The notes under the pieces: model-generated | Database searches by the model: none | Seen by the model: the letters and a program-made list of their open reading frames with translations, nothing else | Told to the model about the DNA's origin: nothing | Part shown: in pieces, positions 1 through 6,909 of the stretch | Position numbering within the stretch: position 1 is the first letter of the stretch | Layout of the letters: each line of letters begins with the position of its first letter | Position numbers and translations under genes: made by a program | Assembly: GCF_029087225.1 (NCBI RefSeq) | Contig: NZ_JARFJD010000002.1 | Span: 62,001 to 126,000 of the forward strand | DNA: 64,000 nt | Direction: 5' to 3' | From: Limnobacter olei | GTDB lineage: Bacteria; Pseudomonadota; Gammaproteobacteria; Burkholderiales; Burkholderiaceae_B

Positions 1-470
1 CGACCCAACACGCGTAACTGGTTCACCACATTAAACGATTGCGAACCACCGCACACCTGCATCACAGCCAGGGTTTTGCCCTGTGTAGGCCGCTTGGCGC
101 CACCGGTCAGGGGCAACCAGTCAATTTGCGTTTTCATCACGCCTGTCATGGCACCATGGCGCTCGGGCGAGCTCCACACCTGGCCCTCCGACCAATCTGC
201 CAACTCACGAAGTTCTTGCACTTTGGGGTGTTGCTCATTCGCCTCATCCACCAAAGGCAAACCTTCCGGGTTAAAAAACCGAACCTCGGCCCCCATCAAG
301 GTTAGCAAGCGCCCAGCTTCCTCGGCTGCCAAACGGCTGAATGAACGCGCACGCAGCGAGCCATATAAAATCAGAATCCGCGGCGGGTGCAACAAGCTGT
401 CGCCCAGCAGATCACGATCAGGCTGCTTGAAACAGTTGGCATCCAGGTTGGACAAATCGCTCGGGTTCAT
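1..470 (-). CDS. arsH: ArsH-type NADPH-dependent FMN reductase (3' end cut by window edge)
   Basis: Cytoplasmic flavodoxin-like FMN reductase of the ArsH family, associated in known members with organoarsenical oxidation or quinone/azo reduction. The visible 156 residues start at an ATG at 470 and contain the FMN-loop motif [12 protein letters not shown], then [10 protein letters not shown] and the stretch [18 protein letters not shown], all typical of ArsH. The C-terminal part lies outside the window. It is the last visible gene of a leftward run, 32 bases after the YqaA-like gene. No other ars gene (arsR, arsB, arsC) is visible, so a role in arsenic resistance is not shown by context; general quinone reduction is possible. 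Confidence 0.88.
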   Translation of the reverse strand, partial: MNPSDLSNLDANCFKQPDRDLLGDSLLHPPRILILYGSLRARSFSRLAAEEAGRLLTLMGAEVRFFNPEGLPLVDEANEQHPKVQELRELADWSEGQVWSSPERHGAMTGVMKTQIDWLPLTGGAKRPTQGKTLAVMQVCGGSQSFNVVNQLRVLG

Positions 471-502
471 GACAACACCATTTCCTTCTTGTTTGAATCT
501 GG

Positions 503-934
503 TTAAAACCAGGCCACCGACATTTCAGAAAAATAAATCACTGCCACATAGCGCAATGTTTTTCCAATACCGACGAGCACAATAAACAGCCACAGGTTCA
601 CTCGCATAATACCGGCGACCAGCGTCAACGGGTCACCTCCAACGGGCATCCAGGCCAACAATAAACTCCAAACCCCGTAGCGCTGAAACCAGGCCTGCAT
701 TTTCTCGATTTGCTCAGGCTTAAAGTAAAACCATTTTTTGTGCTGGAAGTGCAAAAGGTAACGCCCCAGCACCCAGTTCACCACCGAACCCAGGGTATTG
801 CCCACTGCGGCCACGGCCAGCAACAAACCAGCGGGTTCACCGGCGCGAATCATGGCAAACAAAACCACTTCGGAATAAAAGGGCAAAATGGTGGCCGCCA
901 AAAAAGCAGAGGCAAACAGCAAGAGATACGACAT
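503..934 (-). CDS. yqaA: YqaA family inner-membrane protein
   Basis: Small (143 aa) integral membrane protein related to E. coli YqaA, a short member of the SNARE-associated/DedA superfamily. Recognisable family blocks are [15 protein letters not shown] near the N-terminus, [14 protein letters not shown], the loop [20 protein letters not shown] and the C-terminal GKTLRYVAV. Three or four membrane-spanning segments are apparent. DedA relatives are linked to lipid carrier flipping and proton-coupled membrane homeostasis; for YqaA itself no function is established. It lies only 3 bases after the amidotransferase gene, so it is probably cotranscribed with the amidoligase pair. Confidence 0.85.
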   Translation of the reverse strand: MSYLLLFASAFLAATILPFYSEVVLFAMIRAGEPAGLLLAVAAVGNTLGSVVNWVLGRYLLHFQHKKWFYFKPEQIEKMQAWFQRYGVWSLLLAWMPVGGDPLTLVAGIMRVNLWLFIVLVGIGKTLRYVAVIYFSEMSVAWF

Positions 935-937
935 GGA

Positions 938-1642
938 TTACACGCGGAGGGAAGCTTGCTTGCATTGTTGCACAAGCCATTTGAACAGGCGCCGATGCTG
1001 CGGGCGGTACAACAAATATTCTGGGTGCCACTGCACGCCCAGCCAGTGGCAAGGGCCGGTGGGCTCGATGCCTTGTACAAAGCCGTCGAGGTCGCGGGCT
1101 ACAATTTGAACACCTGCGCCCAGTTGGTCTACCGCCTGGTGATGCAGGCTGTTGATGGGCAAACGGCTGGCCCGGGTTACCAAGGCCAAACAACTGCTGG
1201 CCCGCAAGGCCGCTGTTTTGCGTGGCAACACCGTGCCCCTGTTCGAGGTTAACTTTCGCTTTGCGCGAATGTCGATGTGCAAACTGCCACCCAAACTGAC
1301 ATTGATCAACTGGGTGCCCCGACAAATGCCCAGCATGGGCAACTGGTGCTTTAAAGCCCAGGCGATGTGCGCCTGCTCCAAGGCATCGCGATCGGGGTCG
1401 TAATGCGCTTTGGGTGCTTCCTCCTCGCCATACAGGGAGGGGTGAATATCATCACCACCACTCACAATCAGGGCATCAATTTGCGAAATCGGCCACGGGT
1501 GCTTCACGCTGATGCGTCGGGCTTTACCACCGGCCAGCCACACTGCCAACCGAATGCTGAACCACGACGGTGACCACCATTTGGCATTGCCGGTCACACC
1601 GACAATAGGTTTTCGTGAATGGTCGCCAGTTGCTGGTGCCAA
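938..1642 (-). CDS. class I glutamine amidotransferase-like hydrolase (PuuD/peptidase C26 family)
   Basis: GATase1-fold hydrolase related to gamma-glutamyl-GABA hydrolase PuuD. The core shows the strand IDALIVSGGDDIHP, the nucleophile elbow GICRGTQ and the His-containing block WLGVQWHPEYL, which supply the Cys-His-Glu triad. No ATG fits the fold: I chose a TTG at 1642 because AAGGA lies just upstream and the first strand KPIVGVTG follows; GTG at 1597 or ATG at 1687 are alternatives. It overlaps the 3' end of the amidoligase gene by 49 bases, indicating translational coupling. In amidoligase systems such a partner is expected to hydrolyse gamma-glutamyl-type amide bonds; the real substrate is unknown. 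Confidence 0.82.
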   Translation of the reverse strand: MAPATGDHSRKPIVGVTGNAKWWSPSWFSIRLAVWLAGGKARRISVKHPWPISQIDALIVSGGDDIHPSLYGEEEAPKAHYDPDRDALEQAHIAWALKHQLPMLGICRGTQLINVSLGGSLHIDIRAKRKLTSNRGTVLPRKTAALRASSCLALVTRASRLPINSLHHQAVDQLGAGVQIVARDLDGFVQGIEPTGPCHWLGVQWHPEYLLYRPQHRRLFKWLVQQCKQASLRV

Positions 1643-2583
1643 GGCTCTTCCTTCAAGTTGATCAGGTTCTCGTTGTAATCCGTCCATTGTTCGCACATGG
1701 ACTTCAATGTGACCGGGTCCGCGGCGAGGTGTTCCACCACACACCAAATATTCCAGCTCTCGGCCAAACCCCAACCCTGCTTTTCAATCTCGCAGTTGGG
1801 CAAGCGGTAATGAAATGTTGGGCGAGCATTCACACGTTCATCCTGCACCGCAGCCAACACTCGCGTTTCATCGATCTGTTTGAACAAAGGCAGCAAATCC
1901 ATGCCCCGGTTTCGGGTCGGGTTGTATTCCAGATAATCGTCAATGATTTGTTCCAATGGTGTATCGGCCGTGTAGGTCATCACCTCCTGGATGTACTTTT
2001 TGGGATAGGTGTCGATGTAAGGCGTTAAGCGACGCAGTGTGTCCACGTCATGTGCCTTCATCAACCAGTACTGCGACACGCAATAGGCCTGCAAGTAAGG
2101 CACCAATGTTTTCGAATCCAGGGCGGGCAATTCCGTATTGATATGCACGCCAAATGCGTAAATCAGTGAATCAGAAGTACCCAAGGCACCGGCCTGTTGC
2201 AGGGCCTTCACCATACCATCGAGCACCTGGAGTTGATCAACTGGAATAGGTGGGCACACCACCTCGAGTGGCACAATTTGCCGAGCGAGATCGGTCATCA
2301 GTGCAAGTACGGTATCTTCACTTGCCCCCTGCTCTTCAAGCCGCTTGCGCGCCATGTTTTTGGCAAAGCTCCAGTCCAGTTCAATCTTGAAATCACCAAA
2401 CTGCGGATGCCTTACCCTGCACTCGGCCTGGGTGTCTTTGATCACCTCGCCTTTTACAGCCCTCGCGACAGCAATGGCCGCGGTTTGCAAGTCAAGCCCG
2501 GCAAATTCCAACTCAAACCCTGAACAGCGTACATCGCCCTCAGCATTGTTGATCCACGCGGGTTTGGCGTAGTGCTTATGCAT
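1594..2583 (-). CDS. amidoligase family protein (Amidoligase_2, COOH-NH2 ligase)
   Basis: 329-aa protein of the amidoligase (Amidoligase_2) family, a glutamine-synthetase-like fold thought to form amide or isopeptide bonds using ATP. Visible hallmarks are CSGFELEFAG (metal-binding E-x-E strand), FGDFKIELDWS and the conserved core YAFGVHINTELP. AGGGA lies 8 bases before the ATG. It is first in a leftward operon with an overlapping PuuD-like amidotransferase and a YqaA-like membrane protein. Comparative-genomic work on amidoligases (Iyer and Aravind) described pairing with GAT1 hydrolases and predicted novel peptide-like metabolites or cell-surface modification; the substrate here cannot be read from sequence. 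Confidence 0.85.
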   Translation of the reverse strand: MHKHYAKPAWINNAEGDVRCSGFELEFAGLDLQTAAIAVARAVKGEVIKDTQAECRVRHPQFGDFKIELDWSFAKNMARKRLEEQGASEDTVLALMTDLARQIVPLEVVCPPIPVDQLQVLDGMVKALQQAGALGTSDSLIYAFGVHINTELPALDSKTLVPYLQAYCVSQYWLMKAHDVDTLRRLTPYIDTYPKKYIQEVMTYTADTPLEQIIDDYLEYNPTRNRGMDLLPLFKQIDETRVLAAVQDERVNARPTFHYRLPNCEIEKQGWGLAESWNIWCVVEHLAADPVTLKSMCEQWTDYNENLINLKEEPWHQQLATIHENLLSV

Positions 2584-2595
2584 TCAATTTTCCCT

Positions 2596-2638
2596 ACAAA
2601 AAACAAAAGCGGCGGGCCTTTTCAAGCCCACCGCTTTT
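2596..2638 (-). terminator. rho-independent terminator after ohr
   Basis: Inverted repeat AAAAGCGG (2605-2612) / CCGCTTTT (2631-2638), with inner arms GGGC/GCCC, is followed leftward by a T-rich tract in the minus-strand transcript. It separates ohr from the amidoligase operon, which therefore needs its own promoter or readthrough. Confidence 0.8.
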
Positions 2639-2663
2639 CAAACGGTTCACAGCCTGTGAGCGC

Positions 2664-3086
2664 TTACACCACAGTCAACTTTACATCCACATTGTTACGG
2701 GTTGCATTGGAGTACGGGCATACCTGGTGCGCCTTCTCCACCAGCGCATTGGCTGCAGCTTTGTCCATGCCGTCCAGCTTGATGCTCATGTCCACAGTGA
2801 TTGCAAAACCAACACCTTTCGGGTTGCCACCAATACCGACTGTGGCGGTAATTTCAGGCTCGGAAGGCAAGCTGATTTTGTCCTGCCCGGCCACAAATTT
2901 GATTGCACCGATGAAACAGGCCGAGTAACCGGCAGCAAACAATTGCTCAGGATTGGTACCGGGGCCGCCGGCACCACCCAACTCCTTGGGCGTGCTCAGT
3001 TGCACTTTCAAGCGCCCGTCGTCGGTGGCTGAGCCACCTTCACGGCCGCCGGTGGATGTGGCTTTGGTTGAATACACGACTTGCAT
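2664..3086 (-). CDS. ohr: organic hydroperoxide resistance protein Ohr (OsmC family)
   Basis: Thiol peroxidase that reduces organic and fatty-acid hydroperoxides, usually recycled by lipoylated proteins. The 140-aa length is typical. The N-terminal block YSTKATSTGGREG contains the catalytic Arg15; the peroxidatic Cys57 lies in GYSACFIGA and the resolving Cys123 in QVCPYSNA. AGGAG precedes the ATG by 7 bases. It lies downstream of ohrR on the same strand, with 127 bases between them that hold two palindromes; a terminator follows. Induction by organic peroxides through OhrR is expected. Confidence 0.96.
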   Translation of the reverse strand: MQVVYSTKATSTGGREGGSATDDGRLKVQLSTPKELGGAGGPGTNPEQLFAAGYSACFIGAIKFVAGQDKISLPSEPEITATVGIGGNPKGVGFAITVDMSIKLDGMDKAAANALVEKAHQVCPYSNATRNNVDVKLTVV

Positions 3087-3124
3087 TGTTTTCTCCTGTG
3101 ATTGGGTGGATGAAGCAGCAAATA

Positions 3125-3138
3125 GTTATCGCGGTAAC
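3125..3138. promoter_or_regulatory. candidate OhrR operator 1 (ohr promoter)
   Basis: GTTATCGCGGTAAC, lying in the larger palindrome AAATAGTTA..GTAACTATTT just upstream of ohr. It shares the core TTATCRCRRTAA with sites at 3183 and 4703. Assignment to OhrR is inferred from position. Confidence 0.55.
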
Positions 3139-3182
3139 TATTTAACAAAACGTTTCAATAAAAAACGCCTATGAGTAGAAAT

Positions 3183-3204
3183 GTTATCGCAATAATTAAT
3201 TGCG
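3183..3204. promoter_or_regulatory. candidate OhrR operator 2 (ohrR-ohr gap)
   Basis: GTTATCGCAATAAT at 3183-3196 overlaps a perfect inverted repeat CGCAAT-AATTA-ATTGCG (3188-3204). It lies immediately after the ohrR stop and 97 bases before ohr. The AATT-rich dyad resembles published OhrR boxes; binding is inferred. Confidence 0.5.
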
Positions 3205-3213
3205 GGCAAGCCA

Positions 3214-3651
3214 TCAAGCTTTCAATAGGCGTTCGCGCAAGGCATCCAACTCACACTTCAGTCGATGAATGTCCATGGGTGTCATACCACATTGCTCAAC
3301 TACACACGCATAAACATCCAATGCCTTTTCTCGAATCTTTTTGCCTTCGTCGGTCAGATAAATTTGCAGTTGTCTTTCGTCGTCAGCGCTTCGGTTGCGG
3401 GTCAACAGGCCTTGTTCAGCCATGCGTTTGATCACTGGAGTCAGTGCGCCTGGCTGTTGACCTAGTTGGCGCGCCACGTTGATCAAGCTGACACCATCTT
3501 CTTTCCACAGGATCATCATGACCAAATACTGTGGAAAAGTGAGGCCCAAGGGTTGCAGCAGCGGCTTGTAAACCTGGGTGATTGCCAGGGAGGTGGCATA
3601 CAAAGAGAAACAAAGCTGATTGTCTAGCGCTAAAGGATTCTCAGTTTTCAT
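3214..3651 (-). CDS. ohrR: MarR-family organic peroxide sensor OhrR
   Basis: 145-aa winged-helix repressor. The reactive Cys14 is in the conserved N-terminal DNQLCFSLYATS, typical of OhrR; the HTH region VSLINVARQLGQQPGALTPVIKRM and the wing RSADDERQ follow. Cys116 and Cys121 near the C-terminus could form the second redox partner, as in two-Cys OhrR of Xanthomonas. Peroxide oxidation of Cys14 releases DNA and induces ohr. It is transcribed towards ohr. Dyads at 3125 and 3183 are likely binding sites, with a related one before the dienelactone-hydrolase-like gene's flank at 4703. Confidence 0.92.
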   Translation of the reverse strand: MKTENPLALDNQLCFSLYATSLAITQVYKPLLQPLGLTFPQYLVMMILWKEDGVSLINVARQLGQQPGALTPVIKRMAEQGLLTRNRSADDERQLQIYLTDEGKKIREKALDVYACVVEQCGMTPMDIHRLKCELDALRERLLKA

Positions 3652-3795
3652 GTTTTTAGAGTTTTAACCAAACGATTGGGGTGCTTCAAGTGTAAACGCT
3701 TGAGCGAATTGAGTCATCTTTGTCTAAGTCAATCCAAGACAATCCGGGATAAATTCAGCAAATTTGACTCAAATCCCCCTCATCCGAACCCTTGT

Positions 3796-4662
3796 TTACA
3801 CGCCACGCTCTTTAAACCAGTCCAAAGTCAGTTTCCAGGCATACGTGGCCGCTCGTCTGTCATAAGTGGGTCGGTAATCCGCATGAAAACCATGGTTTAC
3901 CGCAGGGAACACCACGATTTCAGAAGCACTGTTGCCTTTGCCCAACTCGTTTCGCATTTTGTCGACCACTTCATCGGGCACAAAACTGTCCTCACCTGCA
4001 TACAGGCCCAGCACAGGCACTTTCAGGTTTGCCGCCACATCCACCGGGTCTGCGGGCTTGTTGGGGCCTTTCAAACCGGCCAGCAAACCGTAGTAAGACA
4101 CACCCGCTTTTACAGCAGGGTTGTGGTTGGCATACAACCACACAGTACGGCCACCCCAGCAGTAGCCCACGATCCCCAAGCGGGCAGTGTTGGCTTTGCC
4201 ACTGGCCTTGGCAAAAGCCACGGTGGAATCGATGTCGGTCATCACTTGAGCATCGGGCACCACAGGCACTACTTCTTTCAGGATTGCATCGAGACTCATG
4301 TTGGAAACATCAGCTTCACGGCTGAACATTGCGGGGGCAATCGCGTAGTAGCCTTGCTTGGCCAAGCGCCTGCAAATGTCCTGAATGTATTCGTGAACTC
4401 CGAAAATTTCCTGAATCACAAGAATGACCGGGAAGTTCCCACCTTTGGCAGGCATTGCACGATACGCTGGAATTTGCCCATCTTTGACAGGTACTTTCAC
4501 TTCACCGGCAGTAATGCCCTGTGTGTCTGTTTTGATCGCTTGGGCAAACAAAGGCTCAGAGGCCACTGCAAAACCGCCTGCCAGCGAAGTGAGCAAAAAG
4601 CCCCGGCGACTAACGGTTGTTTCCTTGATTTTCTGTGCCAAGCCAAATTTCATTTGATCCAT
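3796..4662 (-). CDS. Tat-exported dienelactone hydrolase family protein
   Basis: Alpha/beta hydrolase of the dienelactone hydrolase family, 288 aa. A twin-arginine signal (SRRGFLL, Arg19-Arg20) with a hydrophobic stretch ending at FAQA predicts export to the periplasm. The catalytic triad is Cys168 in GYCWGG, Asp225 in YAGEDSFVP and His257 in NHGFHADYR. Family members hydrolyse dienelactone or related esters; several exported ones have unknown substrates. It lies downstream of the zincin gene with a 60-base gap that contains an OhrR-like dyad, so peroxide control is possible. An exported intradiol dioxygenase sits two genes upstream, an arrangement compatible with aromatic ring-cleavage products, but this is only inference. 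Confidence 0.88.
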   Translation of the reverse strand: MDQMKFGLAQKIKETTVSRRGFLLTSLAGGFAVASEPLFAQAIKTDTQGITAGEVKVPVKDGQIPAYRAMPAKGGNFPVILVIQEIFGVHEYIQDICRRLAKQGYYAIAPAMFSREADVSNMSLDAILKEVVPVVPDAQVMTDIDSTVAFAKASGKANTARLGIVGYCWGGRTVWLYANHNPAVKAGVSYYGLLAGLKGPNKPADPVDVAANLKVPVLGLYAGEDSFVPDEVVDKMRNELGKGNSASEIVVFPAVNHGFHADYRPTYDRRAATYAWKLTLDWFKERGV

Positions 4663-4702
4663 GTTTACTGCTCCTGTGCTTCCTTGGGATTAAGCCTAAT
4701 TA

Positions 4703-4716
4703 CTTATCACAATAAC
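4703..4716. promoter_or_regulatory. candidate third OhrR-like dyad
   Basis: CTTATCACAATAAC shares the pattern TTATCRCRRTAA with the two dyads between ohrR and ohr. It lies 41 bases upstream of the Tat-exported hydrolase gene start on the minus strand. Confidence 0.4.
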
Positions 4717-4722
4717 AAACTA

Positions 4723-5391
4723 TCACAACAGATCCACCGCTTTGGCAATTGAGTACGCTCTTTCGTGCGGATTTTTCACTTTCAATGCCGATTGAAGGCC
4801 GGGACTGTAATGCAACTTCAGCAATTCTTTGTAAAAGTCATATTCGTTTTGAATGCCCAACGCAGCACGGCGCATTTTCAACTGCGCCTCTTGAAATGCT
4901 TTGCGGTGCTTGGGGTAATAACGTTCTACATGCGACAGGGCAAACACATCGGCATACAATTCCTCACGGTGACGACGCCGAACAGGTCCAAAATCAATTT
5001 GCTCCCGCATTTGAACGCAATGGCCTGATTCATGCGCGAAGAAAGCCTCGTACACCACTTGCTTGGGCAAACCTTCAAAAAATTCCAGGTATTGCTCAAA
5101 GCTGTGCCAAGTTTTATCGCGGGTACTGATGAAAAAAGTACATCGTTTCAGTGGGGCGTTGTACTGGACCAGCAAGGGCGATTGGTGCGGCGTTTCTTTT
5201 CCGATCAATTTGAAATCGACGCCATAGCCATATATGCGTCCGTAGCCACGTGCAACACTGCCGGCGATGTGATCAATCAATTCAGCGTCATCGAAATCTT
5301 CGAACCCATTGGCTTTCAATGGTTGCGCATAAAACGCCGCTGCGCCGAGCAGGAGCGCGCCAGCGCACCGCCAATGCAATGAACTACCCAC
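4723..5391 (-). CDS. exported zincin-like protein with HExxH motif, unknown function
   Basis: I do not recognise a named family. The protein (222 aa) has an N-terminal hydrophobic segment GALLLGAAAFYA and a putative zinc motif HESGH at residues 120-124, followed about 20 residues later by HREELYADVFALSHV, where Glu144 or Asp148 could be the third ligand. This is the pattern of a gluzincin-like metalloprotease. A GTG at 5391, 8 bases after AGGGGG, was chosen as the start because it places the signal-like segment at the N-terminus; a longer form would start inside the ChaN-like gene. It sits 26 bases after that gene and is probably cotranscribed with it. Confidence 0.7.
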   Translation of the reverse strand: MGSSLHWRCAGALLLGAAAFYAQPLKANGFEDFDDAELIDHIAGSVARGYGRIYGYGVDFKLIGKETPHQSPLLVQYNAPLKRCTFFISTRDKTWHSFEQYLEFFEGLPKQVVYEAFFAHESGHCVQMREQIDFGPVRRRHREELYADVFALSHVERYYPKHRKAFQEAQLKMRRAALGIQNEYDFYKELLKLHYSPGLQSALKVKNPHERAYSIAKAVDLL

Positions 5392-5417
5392 TTGTTTGCC
5401 CCCTGCCAGCGTGTGGC

Positions 5418-6242
5418 TTATTTTTTCATCATGGCCGTGAATGCCTCGCAAGGGTCTTCACGGGGATGCGCCGGCACCTGCGCCAGTACATCGAATTGCT
5501 CAGAGCCACCCGCTTGCGAATTCTCAACGAAACCATACACAGTTGTTGTTCGTTGTAGTGTAACGGGCAACCACTGCAGCACGCCGACATCTTTTTGAAC
5601 ATGGCCATTGCCCGCAATCAAAACCACATCGCGCTGTTCGGCTTGCTGCGCGATTGTCTTGGCCATCCAGACATCGCGAGCCACCTGTGCAGGAATCATT
5701 TTCTCTGCCACATGAGGTGGCAGCATGTTGCAGTGGCCTTCAACAATGTTTCGGCGATGCTGCTCAGCCATTGTTGTGGGCAGCGGTTGATTCAATTCAT
5801 AGTGTGCGATGGTGTCTGGGTCCAGTGCAGCGGCATAGCCCCCCTTCACAATCCGGTTTGCGTCCTCGCGCGACACATTGGCCGCCAACAAAGGCAATTG
5901 GTAATCAAGCGCCAGCTGAATGATTGGCTCATAGAGTTCCCACTGCCACTTTTCCGCCCACGGTTTGGAAGTGATGCAGGCTGCGGTTTTGCATTCATCT
6001 TGCGCAGTGCGCAACAGGCCTTGGTGTTCGCGATCAAACTGTTCCATGGCAATGACTGGGCGCCAGCCCGCTTTCACTTTGTCCGAGATCAGCTTGAACC
6101 GTGCTTCATGAGCCAGTGGATTGTCGTGAACCTCCCCCATCAGCCACACAGTGGGCGCTGTATTTACGTCAGCTTGCGTTGCGCAGCCGGCGGCCAGCAG
6201 CAGGGTACTTAAGGTGAGCAAACTTTTGGTAGGTACTGCCAT
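5418..6242 (-). CDS. ChaN/DUF399-family lipoprotein
   Basis: 274-aa lipoprotein of the ChaN family (haem-binding, iron-regulated ChaN in Campylobacter). Lipobox AAGC places the acylated Cys at residue 20. Family blocks are VWLMGEVHDNPLAHEARF, IAMEQFDREHQ, NVSREDANRIVKGG and the C-terminal IAGNGHVQKDVGVLQWL. The fold is related to EreA-type proteins and the TraB/TIKI superfamily, some of which are metal-dependent hydrolases. It starts 5 bases after the dioxygenase stop and the SD AAGGG lies in the end of that gene, so the two are coupled. Haem binding is known only for the named homologue. Confidence 0.82.
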   Translation of the reverse strand: MAVPTKSLLTLSTLLLAAGCATQADVNTAPTVWLMGEVHDNPLAHEARFKLISDKVKAGWRPVIAMEQFDREHQGLLRTAQDECKTAACITSKPWAEKWQWELYEPIIQLALDYQLPLLAANVSREDANRIVKGGYAAALDPDTIAHYELNQPLPTTMAEQHRRNIVEGHCNMLPPHVAEKMIPAQVARDVWMAKTIAQQAEQRDVVLIAGNGHVQKDVGVLQWLPVTLQRTTTVYGFVENSQAGGSEQFDVLAQVPAHPREDPCEAFTAMMKK

Positions 6243-6247
6243 TCAAA

Positions 6248-6841
6248 CTATCCCTTCGCCTGCACAGGCACCACAAAATCAAACAAGGCCAGCTTGGGTT
6301 GTTGCACCTTTTGTTCAATCTTCACCAGCAAGGCTGGATTGAAAAAACTATCGTGCTGGTTCAAAGGTTGATCCGAGAAATAAAGTTGAGTGGTCAACAA
6401 TGGTGTGCCGGGGCCTTGCACTTTCACATGCAAATGCGGTGTGCGCTGAAAACTGGAATTGCCATATGAACCGGGCATCAGGGTTTCAAACCGAAACCGT
6501 CCTTGAGCATCCGTGATTTGGTTCCCGCGCAGTTTGAAACCTGTGTTGTCGTAAACACCTTGGGCATCGCAACCCCACAAATCCACAATTGCACCGGCAA
6601 CAGGTTGGCAGGCGGTGGACAATACCCTACCCTCGAGCACCAGAATTTCTCCGGGCAAACCGTCGATTAAATTGCTGCGCCGGGGAGTTTGAGGCGTGTA
6701 ATAAGGGCCTTCAATTTGACGGGGTGTGGGGTTGGGATTGCATTCGGGGGTTTGCGCCAGCACTTGGCGTTGACCCAACATAGGGCCTGCGAACACAAGG
6801 CCCGCGCTGGCTTGAAGAATTTTTCGTCTGAGTTTCAGCAT
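6248..6841 (-). CDS. exported intradiol ring-cleavage dioxygenase
   Basis: Non-haem Fe(III) dioxygenase of the protocatechuate 3,4-/catechol 1,2-dioxygenase fold, 197 aa. The four iron ligands can be placed at Tyr97 (CDAQGVYDN), Tyr126 (MPGSYGN), His136 and His138 (RTPHLHVKV). The N-terminus LRRKILQASAGLVFAGP looks like a short Tat or Sec signal, so the enzyme is probably periplasmic, unlike the classic PcaGH or CatA. It lacks the long N-terminal helical domain of catechol dioxygenases. Start ATG is preceded by GGAGG, which is buried in a long hairpin (6842-6900). Exported members of this family are poorly characterised. Confidence 0.88.
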   Translation of the reverse strand: MLKLRRKILQASAGLVFAGPMLGQRQVLAQTPECNPNPTPRQIEGPYYTPQTPRRSNLIDGLPGEILVLEGRVLSTACQPVAGAIVDLWGCDAQGVYDNTGFKLRGNQITDAQGRFRFETLMPGSYGNSSFQRTPHLHVKVQGPGTPLLTTQLYFSDQPLNQHDSFFNPALLVKIEQKVQQPKLALFDFVVPVQAKG

Positions 6842-6900
6842 GCCACCTCCTACTGCTTTTGGTGCTGAGTGGGTTCACTATAACCAAAAGCGGAGGTGGC
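6842..6900 (-). promoter_or_regulatory. long RNA hairpin sequestering the dioxygenase Shine-Dalgarno
   Basis: In the minus-strand transcript GCCACCTCC pairs with GGAGGTGGC and the adjoining GCTTTTGGT pairs with ACCAAAAGC: 18 perfect base pairs interrupted only by a 4-base bulge (6851-6854), with a 19-base loop. The 3' arm contains GGAGG directly before the ATG at 6841. No T-run follows, so it is better read as a translation-control element than as a terminator. Confidence 0.75.
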
Positions 6901-6909
6901 TGCACAGTG

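Noticed and set aside
938-1774. 278-aa form of the amidotransferase starting far inside the amidoligase gene
   Set aside because: The first ~44 residues are Arg-rich shadow sequence of the overlapping gene; the GATase fold begins at KPIVGVTG and a TTG with a good SD lies just before it.
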